A DNA stretch of 7,376 nt from Chloroflexota bacterium. Its GTDB lineage: Bacteria > Chloroflexota > Limnocylindria > Limnocylindrales > CSP1-4. The DNA lies in contig JAKAMV010000508.1 in assembly GCA_021812735.1 (NCBI GenBank), positions 1 to 7,376 on the forward strand, in the 5' to 3' direction. Below are positions 1 to 6,438 of the stretch, one piece after another (position 1 is the stretch's first letter; every line of letters starts with the position of its first letter). Both the position numbers and the translations under genes were made by a program. The notes beneath the pieces are model-generated. The model ran no database searches and was not told the DNA's origin. It saw only the letters and a program-made list of their open reading frames with translations.

Positions 1-1476
1 CGGGCCGCCTTGGCGGCCAGGCCCGGCATCAGCACGACCACGACGTACTACGTGGTCGACCTCGGGGGCGGCGGCCCGTGGCCGACGGGCCCGTCGAGCA
101 TGTACAGCACGGGTGCGTCGCCGAGCCCGACCGTCGCGTCGCCATCGACGGCGCCGTCGCGCACGCCCGGTCCGGCGTCGCATGCCCGGGCCGACACCGC
201 CGCCACGACGAACGGGCCCGCGGGCGGCACGAAGACCGCGGTCCCGACGGCACACGCGTCGCCGTCGAGCCGTGCCGCACGGTCCCCAGCAGCGGCCCGC
301 AGCGCCACGCCTCGGCCGACCGCCTCGGCGAGACCCACGGCAGCGTCCGTGGCCGGCGCGGGGCCCACGTCGCCGACAACTTCGGGCGGGGCAGCCGGAC
401 CGCTCGCAGGAGCGTCCAGCCCGCCTGCAGCGGCGTCCGGCCTGCCTGCGGGGGCATCGAATGCGCCGGGCGTCGCGACCCTCCCGCCCGTGCAGGCGCA
501 GCCGATCCTCCAGGACGTGATCCCGACCGGCGCCCCCGCCGCCTGGTCGCCCGATGGCGGCACCCTGGCCTTCAGCGCAATGCCGGCCGACGCAAGCACC
601 GGGTCGGATATCTACATCTGGCGGCCGGGCGACGTAACCGCGGTCGCGATCACCACCGATCACGCATCGTCCTTCGCATCGTGGGCCGGCGACCGGATCG
701 TGGGCAGCGACTTGGTACCGGACACCGAAAACCCGAACGTCCTGACCCCGCAATCGTTCGTGCTCGATCCACGTACCGGCGAGCGCCGGCCGATCATCGG
801 CACCCCGCTGTGGCTGCCGTCGGTGGATCCCGACGGTCAGTACGCCGTCGCGTGGTCCGGGACGCTGCAGCTGTCGGGTCTCGTCCCGGTGCCGGATCAC
901 GGCCAGCTCGTCTTCTTGGCCTGGCGTGCCCTGGATCCGTTCTCGTTGCCGAGTACGCCACCCACCGGAACCGCGGTGCCGTTCCAAGTACCGCCTCCCG
1001 TGAGCGTCGCTCCATCGCGGGCGTCACATGGCTCGTCCGGCGGCTCGCCCGCACCCAGCGGGACCACGACTCCCGTCGGGTCACCGAGCGTGCTCCCGTT
1101 TTGGGCGCAGAGACCGCAACCACTGGCGGCGTCTCCGCAACCGTCCAGCGTGCCCCTCCAGGACTGGCTGGTCGAGTGGTCACCCGACGGGTCGGCCTTC
1201 GGTCTCTGGGAAGGACCGGCGGTCGGCGTCGAGGTGGGCACGCTCGCGCTCCATGCGATCGACCAGGTGAACGGCCAGCTCGACACGGCGAGTCTGCTCA
1301 TGGGGCCGGTCCCGGCGCGCCGCGCCTTCTCGATCGGCCTCGACCGCCTGGTCTGGGCCACGCCGCCCAACCCGCACGGCCTCAGTGAGCTGCGGGTGCT
1401 GGTCTGGGGCTCGTTCGGGCGAGGTGAGCTGCACAGCCGCCAGCTCGACCAGCAGGAGATCGTGCCGGCGTTCTGA
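1..1476 (+). CDS. Partial: Pro/Ser/Thr-rich beta-propeller-like (PD40/TolB-type) protein, function unknown
   Basis: The 5' end lies off the window. The frame is open to base 1, and a TTG at 10 is the first possible start but need not be the real one. Residue numbers count from that TTG (488 residues). Residues about 28-165 are a low-complexity Pro/Ser/Thr/Ala/Gly stretch, the kind of flexible linker found in surface or extracytoplasmic proteins. After it comes a WSPDG element with LAFSA at 179-190, a DPDG at 273-276 and a second WSPDG at 390-394. These resemble PD40 (WD40-like/TolB C-terminal) propeller blades. A second Pro/Ser/Thr-rich insert covers about 314-383. I see no membrane helix or signal peptide in the visible part; either could be upstream. 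The strong G/C bias at third positions in this frame supports it over the long shadow frames. A membrane-anchored sensor or anti-sigma-like protein with an external propeller is possible but not shown. The stop is TGA at 1474-1476. Confidence 0.75.
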   Translation, partial: RAALAARPGISTTTTYYVVDLGGGGPWPTGPSSMYSTGASPSPTVASPSTAPSRTPGPASHARADTAATTNGPAGGTKTAVPTAHASPSSRAARSPAAARSATPRPTASARPTAASVAGAGPTSPTTSGGAAGPLAGASSPPAAASGLPAGASNAPGVATLPPVQAQPILQDVIPTGAPAAWSPDGGTLAFSAMPADASTGSDIYIWRPGDVTAVAITTDHASSFASWAGDRIVGSDLVPDTENPNVLTPQSFVLDPRTGERRPIIGTPLWLPSVDPDGQYAVAWSGTLQLSGLVPVPDHGQLVFLAWRALDPFSLPSTPPTGTAVPFQVPPPVSVAPSRASHGSSGGSPAPSGTTTPVGSPSVLPFWAQRPQPLAASPQPSSVPLQDWLVEWSPDGSAFGLWEGPAVGVEVGTLALHAIDQVNGQLDTASLLMGPVPARRAFSIGLDRLVWATPPNPHGLSELRVLVWGSFGRGELHSRQLDQQEIVPAF

Positions 1477-1477
1477 T

Positions 1478-1492
1478 GCGGGCCGGACCCGC
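1478..1492 (+). terminator. Weak hairpin just after the propeller gene, possible terminator
   Basis: GCGGG (1478-1482) and CCCGC (1488-1492) form a 5-bp all-GC stem with a 5-base loop, starting 2 bases after the stop codon. There is no T-tract. In DNA this GC-rich such short stems arise easily by chance, so position is the main support. Confidence 0.25.
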
Positions 1493-1575
1493 TCCGCCGA
1501 GCGCGTGCCCGACGCCCTCTGGCGCCCGATCGCCGGGCCGTGTCAGCACGCGCCTCACGGGCCGTCGCTCCCGGC

Positions 1576-1581
1576 TACGAT
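1576..1581 (+). promoter_or_regulatory. Candidate -10 box for the ammonia-lyase gene
   Basis: TACGAT fits the TANNNT pattern of a sigma-70-type -10 box and is one of the few AT-containing hexamers in the 161-base gap before the lyase gene. I see no convincing -35 at 16-18 bases upstream. If it is real, the leader would be about 50 bases. Confidence 0.25.
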
Positions 1582-1625
1582 GATCGCGGCTCGGCGTCAG
1601 GCGGACGTCGATCTGCCCACGTTCT

Positions 1626-1631
1626 GGAAGG
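1626..1631 (+). promoter_or_regulatory. Ribosome binding site of the ammonia-lyase gene
   Basis: GGAAGG lies 6 bases before the ATG at 1638. It fixes that start over the upstream in-frame possibilities. The resulting protein also aligns residue for residue with the start of HutH. Confidence 0.7.
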
Positions 1632-1637
1632 AATCCC

Positions 1638-3161
1638 ATGTCGATCGTGCTGGACGGCACGTCCCTGACCATCGAACGGCTCGTCCGCATCGCGCGCGGT
1701 GGCGAGCGAGTCGAACTGGACCCCGCGGCACTCGAGCGGATCCGCGTCTGCCGCACGATGCTCGAGGAGAAGCTCGCCGCGCACGAGATCATGTACGGCA
1801 CGAACACCGGGATCGGCGAGTTCTCGGAGGTCGTGCTGAGCGACGAGCAGGTGCGCGAGTTCCAGCGCTACCTCATCTACAACCACGCCGCGGGGATCGG
1901 CGATCCTGCACCCGTCGATGTGGTGCGAGCCGCGATGGCGAGCCGGATCAACGTCCATGCCCACGGCAACTCCGGTTGCCGGCCGGAGATCACGCTGGCG
2001 CTCGTGGAGATGCTGAACCGCGGGGTCACGCCGGTCGTCTGCCAGCGCGGCTCGGTGGGGGCGAGCGGCGATCTCGCGCCGATGGCGCAGATCGCGCTCC
2101 TCCTGATGGGCGAGGGGGAGGCGTGGTACGAGGGCGAGCGCCTCCCCGGGCACGTCGCCCTGGAGCGCGCGGGGATCACGCCGCCCGGCCTCCAGGCGCG
2201 CGACGGGCTGGCGACCATCAACGGTTCCAACGTGCTGACGGCGATGAGCGCCCTGCAGCTCTGGGAGATCGACCGCTGGCTGCGGCAGGCGGAGATCGCG
2301 GCGGCGATGTCGCTCGAGGCGCTGATCGCGAACATGCAACCGTACGACGTGCGGCTCCACGAGCTGCGCGGCTTCCCCGGCGCGGTGCGCGCCGCGCGCG
2401 CGATCGACCGCGTGCTGGCAGGCAGCGATCTGCTGACCGGGAAGATGCCAACCAAAGTGCAGGACGCCTACTCGATGCGCTCGACGCCGCAGGTGGTCGG
2501 CGCGGCGCACGACGCGGTGGCCTGGGCCTGGCGACAGGTCGAGACCGAGCTCAACGGCGTCTGCGACAACCCGATCTTCCTGCCCGACGCCCGCCTGACG
2601 CTGACCGGCGCGAACTTCCAGGGGACACCGGTGGCGCTCCCGATGGATATGGTGGGCGCGGCGGTGACGATGGTCTGCGTGCTCTCCGAGCGCAGGCTGA
2701 ACCGGCTCACGAACCCCGCGCTCTCCGCGGGCCTACCGGCCTTTCTGACGAAGGGGGCCGGGATGTTCTCGGGGATGATGCTGAGCCAGTACACCGCCGA
2801 CACCCTCATCGTCGAACAGCGCATCCTCTCGGCGCCGGCCTCGATCCAGTCGATCCCGGCCGCCGCGGACCAAGAAGACTTCGTCTCGATGGGGATGAAC
2901 ACGGCGCTCAAGAACGGCCAGATCCTCGAGGATGCGTACGGCGTCCTGGGCATCGAGTTCATGGCCGCCGCCCAGGCGCTCGACTTCCGCGAGTTCACGC
3001 CGGGCCTCGGCACGCGCGTCGCGCGCGACGTGGTGCGCAGGCACGTGGCGCATCTCGACGAAGACCGGCCGCTGCACGTCGACCACACGCGCATGCAGGC
3101 GCTCGTGCGCTCGGGCGAGATCCTGGAGGCCGTCGAGGCGGCGGTGGGGCCGCTGGGGTAG
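1638..3161 (+). CDS. MIO-type aromatic amino-acid/histidine ammonia-lyase (HutH family)
   Basis: This 507-residue protein is the size of bacterial histidine ammonia-lyase (about 510). The family removes ammonia from histidine, phenylalanine or tyrosine using an MIO prosthetic group made by cyclisation of Ala-Ser-Gly. The triad is present at 142-144 within GSVGASGDLAP, the same numbers as in Pseudomonas putida HutH. Other active-site positions are kept: Tyr53 in YGTNTG, His83, Asn195 in ING, Gln275, Tyr278 and Arg281 in QDAYSMR, Phe327 in NFQG, and Glu413 in DQED. His83 is a residue tied to histidine (or tyrosine) preference; phenylalanine lyases usually have Phe-Leu at this site. Two features are unusual: Asn82-His83 replaces the Ser-His normal in HutH, and NFQG replaces NFHG/NFHA. 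No hutU, hutI, hutG or hutF is visible, so a histidine-degradation role is not supported by context. The catalytic family is secure. The substrate is uncertain, so I assign no hut symbol. It is probably transcribed alone, with 161 bases before it and 138 after. Confidence 0.93.
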   Translation: MSIVLDGTSLTIERLVRIARGGERVELDPAALERIRVCRTMLEEKLAAHEIMYGTNTGIGEFSEVVLSDEQVREFQRYLIYNHAAGIGDPAPVDVVRAAMASRINVHAHGNSGCRPEITLALVEMLNRGVTPVVCQRGSVGASGDLAPMAQIALLLMGEGEAWYEGERLPGHVALERAGITPPGLQARDGLATINGSNVLTAMSALQLWEIDRWLRQAEIAAAMSLEALIANMQPYDVRLHELRGFPGAVRAARAIDRVLAGSDLLTGKMPTKVQDAYSMRSTPQVVGAAHDAVAWAWRQVETELNGVCDNPIFLPDARLTLTGANFQGTPVALPMDMVGAAVTMVCVLSERRLNRLTNPALSAGLPAFLTKGAGMFSGMMLSQYTADTLIVEQRILSAPASIQSIPAAADQEDFVSMGMNTALKNGQILEDAYGVLGIEFMAAAQALDFREFTPGLGTRVARDVVRRHVAHLDEDRPLHVDHTRMQALVRSGEILEAVEAAVGPLG

Positions 3162-3182
3162 TGGCCACATCCTGCCGCATCT

Positions 3183-3196
3183 GGCGTCAGGCGTCA
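3183..3196. repeat. Tandem heptamer GGCGTCA x2 upstream of pyrR
   Basis: GGCGTCA occurs twice head to tail in the gap between the lyase and pyrR. The first 11 bases (GGCGTCAGGCG) also occur at 1593-1603 in the gap before the lyase gene. It could be a direct-repeat operator shared by the two transcription units, or chance in GC-rich DNA. No regulator gene is visible in the window. Confidence 0.3.
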
Positions 3197-3242
3197 CGTT
3201 GAGGCCTTGCAGCCGCGGCAAAATGCGGGTCACTCGTCGCGG

Positions 3243-3248
3243 TAGACT
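3243..3248 (+). promoter_or_regulatory. Candidate -10 box of the pyr operon
   Basis: TAGACT fits the TANNNT -10 pattern and stands 51 bases before the pyrR ATG. The expected -35 zone (about 3220-3225) is only AAAATG, so the -35 is poor or absent. Transcription from here would give a leader of roughly 45 bases. That is too short for a classical PyrR attenuator with a separate terminator, and no U-tract hairpin is present in the gap. Confidence 0.35.
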
Positions 3249-3280
3249 ACCTCCAGGCCCATCCATGGACCGGCCCAGCG

Positions 3281-3294
3281 AGCCCGGCGAGGAG
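3281..3294 (+). promoter_or_regulatory. Possible PyrR-binding RNA loop overlapping the pyrR Shine-Dalgarno
   Basis: AGCCCGGCGAGGAG matches the Bacillus-type PyrR loop consensus ARUCCNGNGAGGYU at 9 of 12 specified positions, including the whole CCNGNGAGG core; misses are positions 3, 13 and 14. C3284-C3285 can pair with G3291-G3292 around a GGCGA loop. GAGGAG at 3289-3294 is also the Shine-Dalgarno of pyrR, with 5 bases before ATG 3300. Bound PyrR would therefore cover the ribosome site, as known for translational repression by PyrR in mycobacteria. Weakness: the flanking lower stem pairs poorly (tandem G-A mismatches, then one wobble and one C-G pair), and GAGG is expected here anyway as SD. 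Confidence 0.35.
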
Positions 3295-3299
3295 TGAGC

Positions 3300-3854
3300 A
3301 TGACGGCGCGTCAGATCATGACCACGGACGACTTGCGTCGTGCCGTGGTCCGCATTTCCCACGAGATCGTCGAGAAACATGGCGGGACCGATCGTCTCGC
3401 CATCGTCGGGATCCAACGGCGCGGCGTCCCCCTCGCCCACCGGATCGCCGATGCGATCGGCCAGCACGAAGGCGTGCGGCCCCCCGTCGGCGCGCTCGAT
3501 ATCACCTTCTACCGCGACGACCTCTCGATGGTCGCACACCAGCCGATCGTCAAGGGGACCGACCTCCCCTTCGACGTAAACGTGCTGACCATCGTGATCG
3601 TCGATGACGTCCTCTATACCGGGCGCACCGCCCGTGCCGCCATGGACGCCCTGATGGACTTCGGTCGCCCCTCCGCGATCCGGCTCGCGGTGCTGGTCGA
3701 CCGCGGCCACCGCGAGCTGCCGATCCGGGCCGACCACGTGGGCAAGAACGTCCCCACGTCGCGCGACGAGATCGTGCGGGTCCATGTGGTCGAGTTCGAC
3801 GGGGTGGACGAAGTCCTGCTCGACCGGCTGCCGACGACGGAGGCGAAGGCATGA
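3300..3854 (+). CDS. pyrR: PyrR bifunctional pyrimidine operon regulator / uracil phosphoribosyltransferase
   Basis: This 184-residue cytosolic protein has full family length (about 180). PyrR binds pyr mRNA in response to UMP/UTP and PRPP, and many members also make UMP from uracil and PRPP. The PRPP-binding loop [10 protein letters not shown] is at 101-110, followed by the conserved [20 protein letters not shown] stretch and [20 protein letters not shown] (134-153). YRDD at 71-74 is also typical. The similarity to Bacillus PyrR over the C-terminal half is very high. A GTG two codons earlier (3294) is possible, but it would overlap the Shine-Dalgarno GAGGAG; ATG 3300 has the proper 5-base spacing. 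It is the first gene of the operon, and its TGA overlaps the pyrB ATG by 4 bases. Autoregulation through the candidate site at 3281-3294 is inferred. Confidence 0.96.
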   Translation: MTARQIMTTDDLRRAVVRISHEIVEKHGGTDRLAIVGIQRRGVPLAHRIADAIGQHEGVRPPVGALDITFYRDDLSMVAHQPIVKGTDLPFDVNVLTIVIVDDVLYTGRTARAAMDALMDFGRPSAIRLAVLVDRGHRELPIRADHVGKNVPTSRDEIVRVHVVEFDGVDEVLLDRLPTTEAKA

Positions 3855-4852
3855 CGCCGCGCGAGGACGCCCTCACCCAGGGCTGGCACCACCGCCACCT
3901 GCTCGACGTCGACATGCTCTCGGCGTCCGACATCGACCTCGTGATGCGCACGGCGGTCGAGATGAAGGAGATCCTCGGGCGCCCCATCCCCAAGGTGCCC
4001 ACGCTGCGCGGCACCCAGGTCACGATCCTCTTCTACGAGGCGTCCACGCGGACCCGCGTCTCGTTCGAGGTCGCCGCCAAGAACCTTTCGGCCGACGTCG
4101 TCAACATCGCGGCGAGCAGCAGCTCCGTCACCAAGGGCGAGTCGCTGGTCGACACGATCCGGACCGTCGAGGCACTCGGCGCGGACATGATCGTGATGCG
4201 GCACGCGCGGTCTGGCGCGCCGTACCTCGCGGCCCAGGTCTTTTCTGGCCACGTGCTGAACGGCGGCGACGGCTGGCACGCCCATCCCACGCAGGCGCTA
4301 CTCGACCTCTTCACACTGCGCGACCGGCTGCCCGGCGGGAAAGTCGCGGGTCGCAAGATCGTCATCCTCGGCGACATCCTCCATTCCCGCGTGGCCCGCT
4401 CGAACATCTGGACGCTCACGACCATGGGTGCCGACCTCTGGTTGTGCGGGCCGCCCACCCTGCTGCGCGGGTTGGAGCGCTGGGCTGGCGCGTTGCCCTC
4501 CAACCGCCGCTTGACCGTGACGACCGACTTGCGCGCTGCGCTGCGGGGCGCCCACGCAGTGATGGCGCTCCGGCTCCAGCAGGAGCGCATGGCAGGCGGC
4601 CTGCTGCCGTCGCTGCGCGAGTACTCCCTGCGCTACGGACTGACCGCCACGACGTTGCGCTGGGCCCGTGCGGATGCGTTGGTCATGCACCCCGGGCCGA
4701 TGAACGAGGGCGTGGAGATCGGCCCCGAGATCGCCGCGTTCGAGCGCTCCGTGGTCACCGATCAGGTGGCCAACGGCGTCGCAGTGCGCATGGCGCTGCT
4801 CTACCTGATCGCCGGCAGCGGACCGATCGAGGGAGGCGAGACCCATGGCTGA
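3851..4852 (+). CDS. pyrB: Aspartate carbamoyltransferase catalytic subunit
   Basis: PyrB joins carbamoyl phosphate and aspartate to give N-carbamoyl-aspartate, the committed step of UMP synthesis. The 333-residue protein is slightly longer than the usual 305-315. The carbamoyl-phosphate site STRTR is at 65-69 in [13 protein letters not shown], with the catalytic loop Lys95 in SVTKGES. His118 in MRH, HPTQ at 145-148, the HSRVARSN segment at 178-185 with Arg180, the aspartate-site Arg241 and Gln243 in RLQQER, and HPGP at 280-283 are all present. No catalytic residue is missing. The N-terminal extension of about 12 residues (through WHHRHLLD) precedes the usual domain start. It starts within the pyrR stop (ATGA), which suggests coupled translation. 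No pyrI regulatory subunit is seen; pairing with an adjacent dihydroorotase occurs in many bacteria, and a PyrB-PyrC complex is possible but not shown. Confidence 0.97.
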   Translation: MTPREDALTQGWHHRHLLDVDMLSASDIDLVMRTAVEMKEILGRPIPKVPTLRGTQVTILFYEASTRTRVSFEVAAKNLSADVVNIAASSSSVTKGESLVDTIRTVEALGADMIVMRHARSGAPYLAAQVFSGHVLNGGDGWHAHPTQALLDLFTLRDRLPGGKVAGRKIVILGDILHSRVARSNIWTLTTMGADLWLCGPPTLLRGLERWAGALPSNRRLTVTTDLRAALRGAHAVMALRLQQERMAGGLLPSLREYSLRYGLTATTLRWARADALVMHPGPMNEGVEIGPEIAAFERSVVTDQVANGVAVRMALLYLIAGSGPIEGGETHG

Positions 4853-6347
4853 GACACCGCGACCGGGCGAGCGCGTCGAGCTGTTCGAGGTCGAGGATGC
4901 ATGGCTCGTGGATCCGGCGAATGGCCGGGAGGGGCGCGGCAGCCTGCGCGTGGAGGGCGGGCGGATCGTCACGGTCGAATGGGCCGGCGAGCCGTCGGGG
5001 GGGGCCGCAGCGCACGAGCCGTCGAGGACGGAGCCGCGGCCCGAGCGGCCCACGGTCATCGTGGCGCCCGCCTTCGTCGACCTCCACGTCCACCTGCGCC
5101 AACCGGGCCGGGAAGATGCCGAGACCGTTGCGACCGGGCTGGCCGCCGCGGCCCACGGGGGCTTCGGGACTGTCTGTGCGATGGCGAACACGACGCCGGC
5201 GATCGACTCGACCGGGCTCGTCGAGGCAGTGCAGGAGCTCGCGCGTGCGAGCGGCAGCCCTGTCCGGCTCTTCACCTACGGCGCCACCAGCGCCGGCCGG
5301 GCCGGGCAGACGCTCTCCCAGATGGGCGAGATGGCCGACGCGGGCGCGATCGGCTTCAGCGACGATGGATCGCCGGTGGCCGACGCGTCGCTCTTCCGGA
5401 ACGCGCTCGCCTACGCCGGAGCCCTCGGGCGGATGCTCGTCGAGCATCCAGAGGATCCGGCCTTGACCAAGGGCGCCGAGGCCAACGAGGGGTTGGTGGC
5501 AACGATCCTGGGCCTCAAGGGCTGGCCCGCGGCGGGAGAGGAGAGTGCGGTGGCGCGGGACCTGGCGATCCTGGCCGACGTGGTCGCATCGTATCCGGCC
5601 TCCGCGGCGCCGCACCTGCACCTGACCCACCTCTCGACCGCAGGCTCGATCGATCTCGTCCGGCGCGCCAAGGCGGCCGGGTTGCCGGTGACCTGCGACG
5701 TCACACCGCACCACCTGGCGCTCCATGAGGGATGGGTGGCGGGCGATCGGCGCTTCGCCTGGGAGGCGGCCGATGCGCTATGGGTCGGCGGTCGCGCGGA
5801 TGCGGCGCCGTACGACCAGTCGACACGCGTCAACCCACCGCTCCGCACCCCAGCCGACGCGCTCGCGCTCTGGAGTGGCCTGCGCGACGGGACGGTCGAC
5901 GCGATCGTGACCGATCATGCGCCGCACACGCAGGTCGACAAACTCGTGGAGTACGGCGACGCCGCAAATGGCATCAGCGGCATCGAGACCGCTTGCTCGC
6001 TCGTCCTGGCCGGCGTCGAGGCCGGGCTGCTGCCGCTGCGCGATGCGATCCGCGCCCTCACGCTCGGCCCACGGCGGGTGCTCGGTTCCGTCGTGGCAAC
6101 GGGACGGCGCGGGGCATCGGAGTCGCTCGTGCCAGGTCTCGTCGAGGGAGCCGCGGCGAATCTCGTCGTGATCGACACGGCCGACGGGTGGGACGTCACG
6201 CCGGAGACGCTCCGCTCGAAGGGCAAGAACTCGCCACTCCTCGGGCGGCGGCTGCGCGGCCGGGTCTTGGCCACACTCGTGGACGGGCGCTTCGCCTACG
6301 CGGAACTCGGAGGGGTGGAGGCGGCATTGGCGGCTGCCGCGGGCTGA
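4845..6347 (+). CDS. pyrC: Dihydroorotase, type I
   Basis: PyrC is a zinc amidohydrolase that closes carbamoyl-aspartate to dihydroorotate. Metal and catalytic positions are intact: His81 and His83 in DLHVHLRQPG, the DD pair at 173-174 in FSDDG, His201 in EHPED, His262 in THLSTAGS, and Asp357 in TDHAPH. The TCDVTPHHL (283-291), RVNPPLR (328-334), GISGIE (376-381) and KNSPLLGRRLRGRV (461-474) blocks are typical, so it is catalytic and not a PyrC-like inactive partner. Small deviations are LRQPG for the common LREPG and APAF for PGF before the HxH strand. At 500 residues it exceeds the usual 420-440. Part of the excess is a Gly/Ala/Pro/Glu-rich insertion at about 48-69, encoded partly by a run of eight G (4997-5004). 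The ATG is set by GGGAGGCGAG at 4831-4840 and overlaps the pyrB end by 8 bases (ATGGCTGA). Its TGA lies in the first of three tandem repeats. Confidence 0.96.
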   Translation: MAETPRPGERVELFEVEDAWLVDPANGREGRGSLRVEGGRIVTVEWAGEPSGGAAAHEPSRTEPRPERPTVIVAPAFVDLHVHLRQPGREDAETVATGLAAAAHGGFGTVCAMANTTPAIDSTGLVEAVQELARASGSPVRLFTYGATSAGRAGQTLSQMGEMADAGAIGFSDDGSPVADASLFRNALAYAGALGRMLVEHPEDPALTKGAEANEGLVATILGLKGWPAAGEESAVARDLAILADVVASYPASAAPHLHLTHLSTAGSIDLVRRAKAAGLPVTCDVTPHHLALHEGWVAGDRRFAWEAADALWVGGRADAAPYDQSTRVNPPLRTPADALALWSGLRDGTVDAIVTDHAPHTQVDKLVEYGDAANGISGIETACSLVLAGVEAGLLPLRDAIRALTLGPRRVLGSVVATGRRGASESLVPGLVEGAAANLVVIDTADGWDVTPETLRSKGKNSPLLGRRLRGRVLATLVDGRFAYAELGGVEAALAAAAG

Positions 6348-6388
6348 GGCCGTCGCGGGCTGAGGCCGTCGCGGGCTGAGGCCGTCGC
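6341..6388. repeat. Three perfect 16-bp tandem repeats at the pyrC 3' end
   Basis: The unit GGGCTGAGGCCGTCGC occurs at 6341-6356, 6357-6372 and 6373-6388 without a mismatch. The first copy contains the pyrC stop (TGA 6345-6347), so the other copies are untranslated. Because 16 is not a multiple of 3, each copy presents its TGA in a different frame, and together the three cover all three forward frames. The array probably arose by slippage or unequal exchange. Confidence 0.95.
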
Positions 6389-6396
6389 GAGCCCGT

Positions 6397-6438
6397 CGGG
6401 TAGGCCGGCGCGGGCCGGTCGCTCGGCCGGCCTACCCG
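6397..6438. terminator. Strong hairpin between convergent pyrC and gltD, likely bidirectional terminator
   Basis: CGGGTAGGCCGGC (6397-6409) and its exact reverse complement (6426-6438) form a 13-bp stem. After a one-base bulge (G6410) the stem can continue for five more pairs (6411-6415 with 6421-6425, one G-U) to a five-base loop. No T-tract follows on either strand, so the RNA may end by a non-canonical or Rho-dependent route, or the hairpin may protect 3' ends. The right arm includes the gltD stop codon (complement of 6432-6434), so the structure serves both convergent genes. Confidence 0.75.

Noticed and set aside
48..599. Antisense open frame opposite the Pro/Ser/Thr linker
   Set aside because: It is the Ala/Gly/Val-rich mirror of the repetitive linker codons, with no motif or ribosome site.
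78..1388. Long open frame (+3) inside the propeller gene
   Set aside because: It is very rich in Arg and His with no domain, and third-position G/C bias favours the frame ending at 1476. Scarcity of AT-rich stop codons keeps shadow frames open.
3171..3191. Possible terminator hairpin after the lyase (CCTG...CAGG or GCC...GGC)
   Set aside because: The two pairings exclude each other, each is only 3-4 bp, and there is no T-tract.
1385..3202. 605-codon open frame overlapping the ammonia-lyase
   Set aside because: The lyase frame carries all catalytic motifs; the overlapping product is an Arg/Ala/Gly-rich shadow.
3175..3228. Inverted repeat CCGCAT / ATGCGG upstream of pyrR
   Set aside because: Only 6 bp across a 42-base loop with no extension on either side; expected by chance.
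3294..3296. GTG as an alternative pyrR start
   Set aside because: It overlaps the Shine-Dalgarno GAGGAG; ATG 3300 has the right spacing.
2733..3785. 350-codon antisense open frame across the lyase-pyrR junction
   Set aside because: It has no recognisable domain and covers two conserved genes on the other strand.
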